Of a stretch of DNA of 64,000 nucleotides, positions 31,896 to 39,415 are shown one piece after another. Each line of letters opens with the position of its first letter. The first letter of the stretch is position 1. Made by a program: the position numbers and the translations under genes. The notes beneath the pieces were generated by a model. That model did not search any database. It was not told the origin of the DNA and saw only the letters and a program-made list of their open reading frames with translations. The stretch is taken from contig JALHJL010000004.1 in NCBI GenBank assembly GCA_022839625.1, positions 160,984 to 224,983 on the forward strand. Direction: 5' to 3'. Source of the DNA: Phycisphaerales bacterium. GTDB taxonomy: Bacteria; Planctomycetota; Phycisphaerae; UBA1845; Fen-1342.

Positions 31896-32795
31896 ATGCC
31901 TCCGGCACAAGCGGCATTGGGAATCGACATCGGCGGCACGCACGTGCGCACCGGACTGGTCTCCGCCGCCGGAGCCGTTGTCGCTCGCGCCGCGTCACCG
32001 TTGCCACGGGGAGGCGATCCGGTACAACTCAGCGCACTCCTCGCGCAGCACGTCCAACAAGTCCTCCCCGGCAAAGAGTGCACCGTTTCGGCCGTCGGCG
32101 TCGCGGTGCCCGGCATTTGGGACCGGCAAACGGGCCTCATGCAGCAGGCGCTCAACTTGCCGCACCTCGAAGGCGTCAACCTCCGGCAGCTCTTCGCGCG
32201 CGCGTTCGGCCGGCCCGTGCTGGTCGAAAGCGACGTGAACGCCGCCGGCTGGGCCCAGTGGCACGCCACGGAGCCGCGCCCCGAGCGCTTCGTCTATCTG
32301 TCGATCGGCACGGGCGTCGGCGGCAGTGTCATCCTGGGCGGACAGATCGTGCGACACTCGCGGGGGGGGGCAGGGCACTTCGGACACCTGATCGTCGACA
32401 CGTCGCCGGATGCACCGCCCTGCCGCTGCGGAGCCCGCGGTTGCCTGGAAGCGCTGGTCAGCGGACCGGCGCTGCTGCCCGGCGACACTCAGGGACCAGA
32501 CCGCGCCTGCCGGGCATTGGCAATCGCCCTCGTTCAATTGGCGGTGATCTACGCACCGGACGTAATCTCGCTCGGCGGCGGTGTGATCGACCATCGGCCG
32601 GAGCTGCCCGCCTCGGTCGCGGCCGTTTTCCAGCGCGCGCGCAGCAGCCTCGTACCGGCCGGCATCCAGGTCCAGCGTGCCTCGCTCTCGTCGGACGAAG
32701 CCGGCATCCGCGGCGCCGCGCTTCTGGCGCTCCATGCGTTGTCTGGCGACACCGCCGGGACGAAGGACGAGACGCAGGACGGAGAAATGGGCTGA
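31896..32795 (+). CDS. ROK family sugar kinase
   Basis: A 299-residue ROK (repressor/ORF/kinase) protein without a DNA-binding domain, so a kinase such as glucokinase or N-acetylhexosamine kinase. It has the ATP phosphate loop GIDIGGTHVRTG, the substrate region VESDVNAAGWAQW, GTGVGGSVILGG and the zinc motif CRCGARGCLE. The usual G-E-x-G-H substrate motif reads GHFGH, so a sugar-contacting Glu appears replaced by His, which may alter specificity. GGAG lies just upstream of ATG 31896. The preceding palindromic element separates it from the RidA gene. Confidence 0.88.
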   Translation: MPPAQAALGIDIGGTHVRTGLVSAAGAVVARAASPLPRGGDPVQLSALLAQHVQQVLPGKECTVSAVGVAVPGIWDRQTGLMQQALNLPHLEGVNLRQLFARAFGRPVLVESDVNAAGWAQWHATEPRPERFVYLSIGTGVGGSVILGGQIVRHSRGGAGHFGHLIVDTSPDAPPCRCGARGCLEALVSGPALLPGDTQGPDRACRALAIALVQLAVIYAPDVISLGGGVIDHRPELPASVAAVFQRARSSLVPAGIQVQRASLSSDEAGIRGAALLALHALSGDTAGTKDETQDGEMG

Positions 32796-33083
32796 CGTAG
32801 CGACTCACGGCGCTGTGTCAAACGCGGGCCGGCGTCGTCTATCTGTGGGGGAGCCTGCGCACGGTAGCTGAGAGCGGCGGACCGCGAGGGAGCAGCGGGC
32901 CCCCGGGAACTTCCCGGTTGGCTCCGACCAAGGCGGCCGTCACCGTGCCACGGGCAACACCTGGGGCCACTGCGCGCCGCGGCACCGCTGGGACTCTCGT
33001 CGGGCGCGCAACTGTGCAAGCGCGATTGAGCCTGCTGGGACACCCGCACCGCCCTGGCAGGCTCTTTCGCCGTGCGCTGGGTC

Positions 33084-33809
33084 TTACGCGGTGACGGTGG
33101 CCGGCGTGGCAGCCTTGCGCCGCCGTCGACGTTTCTTGACGACCCCGACGCGCGGCGCGTTCGGCGTACGCGGCTCGAGTTCGTTGGCGGCCGTCAGCAC
33201 GCCGCGCAGGTCGTCGCAGCAGGCGTCGGCGCCGATCTCGCGCCACAGGCCGTCGGCCCGGTTGAAGATGCCGCCGATGACCACGATGTTCATCGTCGGG
33301 CAGGTACCGACGTCGCGAATCCGCTCGATCATGGCCCGTGTGCTGGGGACCGCCTCCGGGTGTGCCCCGAAGATCAGAAACACTTCGGGCCGAATCTCGC
33401 CCACCAGCGCCAGGATTTCGTCGTCGGGGACGCCGCCGCCCACGAAGAAGACCTCCCAGCCGTCGGCCTGCAACAGGTCGCCGACCATCTGGGCGCCCAG
33501 TTCCTCATGCCCCGCTTCCGCGCACGCGATCAGCATGCGCTTGCCGTGCGGCGGCTTCTTCGGCAGGTGCGCCTGCAATTGGTCCGCCGCCGCCCGGTTT
33601 ATGCGGCAGGCCATGTGCTCGGTGGCCGTGTTGATGCGGTCGTCGCGAAAGAGCCGCTCGACCTGGGCCATCGCTGGCCAGATCACTTCACAGATCAGCT
33701 TCTCCGAGGGGACCCCGCTCTGCAAAGCCGAGGCGATGAGCTCGAAACACTCAGCCCGGCGACCGCCCAGAAGAGGTTGCAGGTAGCGCGTCAGAAAGGG
33801 CTCCGGCAT
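33084..33809 (-). CDS. Stand-alone B12-binding protein, CarH-like sensor domains without HTH
   Basis: A 241-residue soluble protein with a helical B12-cap domain (about 5-80) followed by a cobalamin-binding Rossmann domain (about 88-205). The cap has F54-x9-E64-H65, which aligns with the W-x9-E-H motif of AdoCbl photoreceptors such as CarH. The Rossmann part has EAGHEELG (His101) in place of the DxHxxG lower-ligand motif, again as in CarH-type proteins. The C-terminus is a basic tail (KKRRRRRK). There is no MerR-type DNA-binding domain. ATG 33809 has GGAG nine nucleotides upstream. A regulatory or light/B12-sensing role is inferred; a corrinoid carrier is the alternative. Confidence 0.8.
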   Translation of the reverse strand: MPEPFLTRYLQPLLGGRRAECFELIASALQSGVPSEKLICEVIWPAMAQVERLFRDDRINTATEHMACRINRAAADQLQAHLPKKPPHGKRMLIACAEAGHEELGAQMVGDLLQADGWEVFFVGGGVPDDEILALVGEIRPEVFLIFGAHPEAVPSTRAMIERIRDVGTCPTMNIVVIGGIFNRADGLWREIGADACCDDLRGVLTAANELEPRTPNAPRVGVVKKRRRRRKAATPATVTA

Positions 33810-34201
33810 GGATGGAGTCTCCGAAAACTGCCCGCCGCTGGCCGCTTCCGCAGCCGGTCCAGTCATCGGACCCTGGCGGGCGTAACCCAGGCACCCGCAG
33901 CATCCATGCCGACGGTGACAAATTGTCGCTTTCAGGAACCGGTTGGGGGGTGAAACCTCCAGCAACCCGCCAACCCCTGCTCGTCCGTCGCTATCGGGGG
34001 GCAGCGCACCGCGACTTGAGAGGCCCCGCGGCGGAAATACCGCCCACCGCCCCGCTCGGGCGCACGAGTCGCTGCGTCCGAGAATCGCTCTGGGCGCCGC
34101 GTCGGCGATGCCAATGTTTCTCGGAACGTGGGTCCCCGACGAAGGTCTGGGCGGTGGACCTTGCCGTCCGGCCCTGCGCCCGAGCGGGGCCGGTCGAACC
34201 T
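33810..34201. other. Intergenic region, no gene seen
   Basis: This GC-rich sequence separates the B12-binding protein gene from the hairpin region at 34202-34276. The short open frames have no ribosome-binding site or recognisable product. Confidence 0.4.
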
Positions 34202-34276
34202 GCGCTGCGCGCCCTGTCCCGCCGGCTTGACAGGGCAGGCGCAGCGCGTAACGTAGGGCCTGTTAGCGGCAGGCCC
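34202..34276. repeat. Two tandem strong hairpins upstream of a small gene
   Basis: Hairpin 1 pairs 34202-34218 with 34229-34247 (17 bp with a 2-nt bulge). Hairpin 2 has perfect arms GGGCCTG (34256-34262) and CAGGCCC (34270-34276). They end 22 nt before the small ORF at 34299 and just upstream of its GAGGAG site, so they could be a 5' leader structure or terminators. Confidence 0.5.
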
Positions 34277-34298
34277 TAGGATATGAGGAGTGTCGCGG

Positions 34299-34481
34299 AT
34301 GCGGCCAAAGTGGGTCCGGTGTCAGAAATGGTGCGTGGTCCTGGCCAACGGCGGGGTCACGCTGGGCATCCTGCAAGGCTTCGGCCTCATCGACTGGGCC
34401 AGCCTTTTCGCCGAATTCCTGGCCACGTGGCTGTCCGTCCTGGTAACGCTCTTGTTGGGCGGCGAGGTCCGGCTAAGCTGA
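34299..34481 (+). CDS. Small membrane protein of unknown function
   Basis: A 60-residue protein (MRPKWVRCQKWCVVLANGG..) with a basic N-terminus and a long hydrophobic stretch, so probably a membrane protein or a signal peptide plus amphipathic tail. GAGGAG (34285-34290) lies 8 nt upstream of the ATG, which supports expression. Its size, aromatic/basic start and ending (LLLGGEV) resemble the 62-residue protein at 48219-48407 (LLGQQV), and I regard the two as possible paralogues. No function is known. Confidence 0.55.
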   Translation: MRPKWVRCQKWCVVLANGGVTLGILQGFGLIDWASLFAEFLATWLSVLVTLLLGGEVRLS

Positions 34482-34593
34482 ACAACAGCGGCCATCTCGG
34501 CGGCGCAGAAGCAGCCCTCCCCGCGACTTGGGCGCCGGAGCGCCCGCGGACGCACGTGAACCGATCTGAGCCCAGCAATCACGGGAGCTGAAC

Positions 34594-36084
34594 ATGGATA
34601 TTCCCGGCGCAGCCGGCACCGCGGACCGCGAGGCCCTCCAGAAGGCCCAGGAAGAGTCCGAGCGCCTCCTGGACGAGCTGAAGAAGGAGGTGCGTTGCGA
34701 GGCGCGCGAGATTGGCGTCCTCCGCAAGGAGCTCCTGATCACCGTGCCCGCCAAGGTCATCGCGGACCACATGGAGCACAACTACTCGGAGCTGGTGCAT
34801 GACGCCTTCGTGCCGGGCTTCCGCAAAGGCCGGGCGCCGCGCCGCTTGATCGAGAAGCGCTATGGGGCGGAAGTCCGGCAGTCGCTCACCTCGTCGGTCG
34901 TCGCCCAGTCCTTCTTCGCCGCCGTCGAGAACGAGAAGCTCGACGTGCTCGGCGACCCGTTGTTCAGCATCAGCGCCGACACGGGCACCAAGCTGATGGA
35001 CATCGACGAAGCTCTCCAGCACCTCAAGCTGCCGGAAACCGGCGATTTCGGCTACCGCTGCGAGATCGAGCTCAAGCCCCAGTTCGAGTTGCCCGAACTG
35101 AAGGGCATCCCGGTCAAGACCCCGGAGGTCCAGGTCACGGACGCCATGGTCGAAGAGCACATGCTCCAGCGCCGCAAGATCCGCGGCCGCCTGGAGCCCG
35201 TGAGCGAGGGGGCGGCCGCCAAGGACGACCTCGTGATCGCCGACGTCGTCCTGACCGTGGCGGGCCAGGAAATCAAGCGCGAGGACAACGTGACCGTCGG
35301 CGTACGTCCGGCCCGCATCGAGGGCATCGTCCTGCAATCGCTGGACGAGGTTCTGACCGGCGTTCGCACCGGTGAGATGCGCACCGCTTCGTGCACCATC
35401 CCCGATGACTTCGAGCGCCCGGACCTGCGCGGCCAGGCCGGCCAGTTCGAGTTCAAGGTCCATGAGATCAAGCGGCTGGTCCCCGAACCGCTGCCGGAGT
35501 TTCTCCAGGCGTGGGGCTTTGACAGCGAGGCGGACGCCCGCAGCCACGTCCGCGAGGAACTCGAGACCGAACGCAGCGAGATGATCGAGCGGGCCAAGAA
35601 GGCCCAGGTCGAACAGTACCTGCTGCAAAACACCACCCTCGACCTGCCGCTGGACTTCTCCGCCCGCCAGACCGAGCGCGCCGTGCTGCGGCACGTGATC
35701 GACCTCCAGCGGCGCGGCGTGCCGCTGCCCGACATCGAGGCCCGCATCGATGAGCTGCGCACGTCTGCCACGGAGCAGGTGGCCGTCGAGCTGAAGCTCG
35801 GCTTCATCTTCGAGAAGGTCGCCGAGCAACTTGAAGTGGACGTCATGGACGAGGAGGTGAACACGGAAATCGCCCGGATCGCGCGGCGGTACAATCGCCG
35901 GTTCGACCGGGTCCGCGACGAGCTGCAGGCCCGCGGCCTGCTTACCCAGTTGGTGGAGCAGATCCGCCAGAACAAGTGCGTCGAGCAGTTGTTGACACAG
36001 GCGACGTTCGAGGAGGCGCCGGCCGGGCCGGCCAAGGCCGAGCCGGGTCGCCCGGGCGTCAAGTCGGCCCTGGAGTCAGAGTGA
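34594..36084 (+). CDS. tig: Trigger factor
   Basis: Ribosome-associated chaperone and peptidyl-prolyl isomerase that shields nascent chains. The 496 residues contain the ribosome-binding N-terminal domain with GFRKGRAPRRLIEKRYG, a diverged FKBP-like PPIase region (about 190-290) and the helical C-terminal substrate-binding domain (RAKKAQVEQYLLQNTTLDLP; IARRYNRRFDRVRDEL). A ~25-residue N-terminal extension and a Pro/Ala-rich tail make it somewhat longer than the usual 430-450. GGGAG precedes ATG 34594. It heads the tig-clpP1-clpP2 arrangement common in bacteria. Confidence 0.95.
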   Translation: MDIPGAAGTADREALQKAQEESERLLDELKKEVRCEAREIGVLRKELLITVPAKVIADHMEHNYSELVHDAFVPGFRKGRAPRRLIEKRYGAEVRQSLTSSVVAQSFFAAVENEKLDVLGDPLFSISADTGTKLMDIDEALQHLKLPETGDFGYRCEIELKPQFELPELKGIPVKTPEVQVTDAMVEEHMLQRRKIRGRLEPVSEGAAAKDDLVIADVVLTVAGQEIKREDNVTVGVRPARIEGIVLQSLDEVLTGVRTGEMRTASCTIPDDFERPDLRGQAGQFEFKVHEIKRLVPEPLPEFLQAWGFDSEADARSHVREELETERSEMIERAKKAQVEQYLLQNTTLDLPLDFSARQTERAVLRHVIDLQRRGVPLPDIEARIDELRTSATEQVAVELKLGFIFEKVAEQLEVDVMDEEVNTEIARIARRYNRRFDRVRDELQARGLLTQLVEQIRQNKCVEQLLTQATFEEAPAGPAKAEPGRPGVKSALESE

Positions 36085-36112
36085 CGGCGCCCGGCCATTG
36101 TGAGGAGAACCC

Positions 36113-36751
36113 ATGACGTACTGGCCGGACCACCCCCGGTTCAAGGCCCAAGGCGGTCAGATGCAGGCTTGGCGCCAGATGGGGCTGAACGAGCTCCTGC
36201 TGGAGAACCGGATCATCTTTCTCGACTTGCCGCTGGATCCGCGCATCACCATCAACAGCAGCACGGTCTGCTCGCACGTGATCAAGAGCATGCTGTACTT
36301 GCAGTCCATCAAGCGCGACCAGGACATTCACCTGTACATCAACTGCCCCGGCGGGGACATCGACGACACCCTGGCGATCTACGACACGATGCGCTTCCTG
36401 AACTGCGAGGTGGCCACGTACTGCGTCGGCGGGGCCGCCAGCGGCGCGGCGCTGATCCTGGCCGCGGGCACCAGGGGCAAGCGCTACGCCCTGCCGCACG
36501 CCAAGATCATGATCCACCAGCCCTGGGGGTACGTGGCCGGCCAGGCCACGGACATGCGCATCCAGGCCGACGAGATCCTGCGGGTCAAGCAAACGATGAT
36601 CGCGATCCTCTCGCAGCACACCGGCAAGCCCGGAGAGCAGATCGCCAAGGACATCGAGCGCGACCGCTACATGAGCGCCGAGGAGGCCAAGGAATACGGG
36701 CTGATTGACGAAATCCTCGAAGAGGCCAAGGTCGACAAGAAGAAGAAGTGA
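36113..36751 (+). CDS. clpP: ATP-dependent Clp protease proteolytic subunit (ClpP1)
   Basis: Serine peptidase that forms the proteolytic chamber for ClpX/ClpA-type unfoldases. Of 212 residues, Ser110 (GGAASGAAL), His135 (MIHQPWG) and Asp184 (ERDRYMSAEEA) form a complete triad. The residue after the catalytic Ser is Gly instead of the usual Met. GAGGAG lies six nucleotides before ATG 36113. It follows tig by 28 bp and its stop region abuts clpP2, so the three genes are very likely one operon. No clpX follows in the window. Confidence 0.94.
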   Translation: MTYWPDHPRFKAQGGQMQAWRQMGLNELLLENRIIFLDLPLDPRITINSSTVCSHVIKSMLYLQSIKRDQDIHLYINCPGGDIDDTLAIYDTMRFLNCEVATYCVGGAASGAALILAAGTRGKRYALPHAKIMIHQPWGYVAGQATDMRIQADEILRVKQTMIAILSQHTGKPGEQIAKDIERDRYMSAEEAKEYGLIDEILEEAKVDKKKK

Positions 36752-36765
36752 GAGGCATCCGACGC

Positions 36766-37404
36766 ATGACCAGATTGCAGACGCTCGTCCCCATCGTCGT
36801 CGAGAAGGAAGGCCGCGCCGAGCGCGCCTACGACATCTACTCGCGGCTCCTCAAGGACCGCATCATCTTCCTCGGCGACGAGGTCGAGGCCAACCTGTCC
36901 AACGTGGTCATCGCCCAGATGCTGTACCTGGCCAACGAGGACCGCAAGGCCGACATCCACCTGTACATCAACTCGCCCGGCGGCTCGGTCTACAGCGGCA
37001 TGGGCATCTACGACACCATGCAGTTTGTGCCCTGCCCGGTGGCGACCTACGTGCTCGGCGCCGCCGCGAGCATGGCCGCCCTGCTCGCCGCCGCCGGCAC
37101 CCCCGGCAGACGCTTCGTGCTCCCGCACTCGCGCTTGATGATTCATCAACCGCTGGGCGGTGCCAAGGGCCCCGCGACCGACATCCGCATCGAGCTGGAT
37201 GAGATGCTCCGCACGCAGAAGCAGCTCTACGAGGTGCTCGCCAAGCACACCGGCAAGAGCATCGAGCAAATCACCGCCGACTGCGATCGGAACAACTGGA
37301 TGGACGCCGAAGAAGCCGTGACGTACGGCCTGGCGGACAAACTGCTCGCCGCCATGCCCGAGCCCGCGGCGCCGGCCCTGCGTCCCGTCGACCCCCCGCA
37401 GTAG
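36766..37404 (+). CDS. clpP: ATP-dependent Clp protease proteolytic subunit (ClpP2) with variant triad
   Basis: Second ClpP of 212 residues, paralogous to the gene just upstream. It retains Ser102 (GAAASMAALL) and His127 (MIHQPLGG), but the third triad position, Asp in the RDxF pattern of most ClpPs, aligns with Asn176 in DRNNWMDAEEA. An Asn at this position is known in Listeria ClpP1, which works in a mixed ClpP1/ClpP2 complex. A mixed tetradecamer with the upstream ClpP is therefore plausible. ATG 36766 is chosen with AGAGG at 36751-36755; the in-frame GTG 36748 overlaps the clpP1 stop. Confidence 0.93.
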   Translation: MTRLQTLVPIVVEKEGRAERAYDIYSRLLKDRIIFLGDEVEANLSNVVIAQMLYLANEDRKADIHLYINSPGGSVYSGMGIYDTMQFVPCPVATYVLGAAASMAALLAAAGTPGRRFVLPHSRLMIHQPLGGAKGPATDIRIELDEMLRTQKQLYEVLAKHTGKSIEQITADCDRNNWMDAEEAVTYGLADKLLAAMPEPAAPALRPVDPPQ

Positions 37405-37462
37405 CGACGCTGAGCACCGGCCAGCCCCGGGCCAAGCGGGCACGCCCGCGGCGGAATGGAAC

Positions 37463-38092
37463 ATGGACCACGCAAGTCGCCGACAGGTAGGGCTTCGCTC
37501 TTCGGTCGCCACCCTTGCCGTGGGACTGCTGGTCGCCGGCTGCCAGTCCCCCGCCGAGATCAGCCTCCGCCGTGAGATCACCGGCCTGCGCGAGACGATC
37601 AAGCAGAAAGACCATCAGCTCGTCGCCCAGAAGGCGACGATCGACGAGCTGAACGCCCAGCTCGCGGTCGCCCGCTCCATCTCCGAGGAGGACCTCAAGC
37701 GGGTCTTCTACCCCGAGCGGCTCATCATCGACCGCCTGTCCGGTGGCGCGGACTACGACGGGAAACCCGGCGACGACGGCGTGACCGTGTATCTCAAGCC
37801 CGTGGACAAGGACGGGGACGTCATCAAAGTCGCCGGCGACATCCGCATACAGCTCTTCGACCTCGCCGCTCCCCCGGCCCGCAATCTCGTCGGCGAGTAT
37901 TTCATCCCGGTGGACCAGGTCGGGCAGCTCTGGCACGGGAAGCTCCTGACCAACCACTACACGATCAAGTGCCCCTGGCCCAAACCACCCGACAACACCG
38001 AGCTCACCATCCGGGCCACCTTCGTGGACTACCTGACCAAGCGCGTCGTCTCCGCCCAGGCAACCTGCCAGGTGCGATTGCCGCCGGACTGA
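37463..38092 (+). CDS. Lipoprotein of unknown function
   Basis: A 209-residue predicted lipoprotein: hydrophobic segment with lipobox LLVAGC near residue 27, a coiled-coil stretch (LRREITGLRETIKQKDHQLVAQKATIDELNAQL) and a C-terminal beta-rich domain (DGVTVYLKPVDKDGDVIKVAG; ELTIRATFVDYLT). I do not recognise the family. It follows clpP2 by 58 bp on the same strand. Envelope location is inferred from the lipobox. Confidence 0.75.
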   Translation: MDHASRRQVGLRSSVATLAVGLLVAGCQSPAEISLRREITGLRETIKQKDHQLVAQKATIDELNAQLAVARSISEEDLKRVFYPERLIIDRLSGGADYDGKPGDDGVTVYLKPVDKDGDVIKVAGDIRIQLFDLAAPPARNLVGEYFIPVDQVGQLWHGKLLTNHYTIKCPWPKPPDNTELTIRATFVDYLTKRVVSAQATCQVRLPPD

Positions 38093-38149
38093 TCGCACGC
38101 TCTTTTCCGGCGGCCCGCGGCAACCCGCTCCGCGGCGTTCCTGCGGCGC

Positions 38150-38177
38150 TTGTCAATCCGGCCGGGTCGGCTACAGT
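38150..38177 (+). promoter_or_regulatory. Putative promoter of the B12/MeaB fusion gene
   Basis: TTGTCA (38150-38155), 16 nt, then TACAGT (38172-38177), 38 bp before ATG 38216. Confidence 0.4.
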
Positions 38178-38215
38178 ACTTGTTTTTGCAGGGTTTCCTG
38201 GCCCACGGAGCATGT

Positions 38216-39319
38216 ATGAACCGTCCCATTCGCGCCCTGATCGCCAAGATCGGCCTCGACGGCCACGACCGGGGCGCCAAGCTCATCGTCCGCAACCTCC
38301 GCGACGCCGGCATGGAGGTGATCTACACCGGCCTGTGGCAGACGCCGGCCTCCACGGTACACGCCGCCCTCCAGGAGGACGTCGATGTGGTGGGCGTCAG
38401 CCTCTTGTCGGCGGCCCACCTCACGATCATGCCGGAGCTGCGCCGCCTCTGCACGGACGCGGGCATCCCCAACGTCCCGATCACGGTGGGCGGGATCATT
38501 CCCGAGGAAGACCACGCGCCCCTGCGCGAAGCCAGAATCGACGGGATCTTCAACCCCGGCACGCCCACGAAGTCCATCGTCGAGGCCTTCCAACAGCTCG
38601 CCGCCCGATACCGCGGCGAGTGGCCCCAGACGCGGCCGGACATTTCGACCCCGCACGGGTTGGCGCGGGCGATCACGCTGGTCACCGATGGGCAAGCCCA
38701 GCAACTCGAGCCAATCGCGGACCCCGCCCGGAAACCGGTCACGGTCGGCATCACGGGGTCTCCCGGCGTCGGCAAGAGCACTTTCATCGGCAAGCTGGCC
38801 CGTGGCCTCCGAGAACGCGGCCACCGTGTGGCCGTCATCGCCGTTGACCCGACCAGCCCGATCACCGGCGGGTCGGTCCTCGGCGACCGCCTCCGCATCA
38901 TGACCAGCGAGCCCGACCACGGGCTGTTTGTCCGCAGCCTCGCCTCGAGCGGGCAAGCGGGCGGCTTGGCGCCGCATTGTGCGGCGATCGCGCGGCTGGT
39001 AGGTGCCGCCGGCTACGAGATCGTCCTGATCGAGACGGTCGGTGCGGGCCAGAACGACACCGACGTGCGGCACGTCGCCGCGGATGTGCTGCTGCTCCTC
39101 ATGCCGGGCGCGGGCGATGCGATCCAGTTCGCCAAGGCCGGCGTGTTCGAGATCGCGACGGGTTTCGTGGTGAACAAGGCCGACCTGCCGAACGTGGACG
39201 TCACGCTCCGCCAGCTCAAGGAGGCCCTGGAGGACAAGCGCCCGATCTGGCAAGTGAGTTCGCTTCGGAACGAGGGCATCGCGCCGCTGTGCGACTGGTT
39301 GGAGCAGAAGTCGGCATAG
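38216..39319 (+). CDS. Fusion of a methylmalonyl-CoA mutase B12-binding domain and MeaB GTPase chaperone
   Basis: A 367-residue two-domain protein. Residues 1-130 are the cobalamin-binding domain of acyl-CoA mutases (IRALIAKIGLDGHDRGAK with DxHxxG at 15-20; VVGVSLLSAAHL; VGGIIPEED). Residues 150-365 are the MeaB/ArgK G-protein that loads and protects AdoCbl in the mutase: Walker A GSPGVGKS (181-188), DPTSPITGGSVLGDR, ETVGAGQND and NKAD. The mutase catalytic barrel is absent, unlike IcmF, so it should pair with a separate large subunit. GGAG lies 5 nt before ATG 38216. With PrpE it points to propionyl-CoA/methylmalonyl-CoA metabolism. Confidence 0.9.
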   Translation: MNRPIRALIAKIGLDGHDRGAKLIVRNLRDAGMEVIYTGLWQTPASTVHAALQEDVDVVGVSLLSAAHLTIMPELRRLCTDAGIPNVPITVGGIIPEEDHAPLREARIDGIFNPGTPTKSIVEAFQQLAARYRGEWPQTRPDISTPHGLARAITLVTDGQAQQLEPIADPARKPVTVGITGSPGVGKSTFIGKLARGLRERGHRVAVIAVDPTSPITGGSVLGDRLRIMTSEPDHGLFVRSLASSGQAGGLAPHCAAIARLVGAAGYEIVLIETVGAGQNDTDVRHVAADVLLLLMPGAGDAIQFAKAGVFEIATGFVVNKADLPNVDVTLRQLKEALEDKRPIWQVSSLRNEGIAPLCDWLEQKSA

Positions 39320-39415
39320 GCCGGGCTGGGCGACCGCCGGGCCGCGCGCGTACGTCACGCCCCGCGAATGCGCCGGCCGATCACCGCCTTCGGACTCTGG
39401 CTCTGAGATTCTGAC

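Noticed and set aside
39368..39406. ATG-initiated 12-codon frame ending in UGA, in frame with the glycosyltransferase gene
   Set aside because: The peptide (MRRPITAFGLWL) is too short to be meaningful, no family sequence continues across the stop and no SECIS-like hairpin is evident, so I do not treat it as a third Sec codon.
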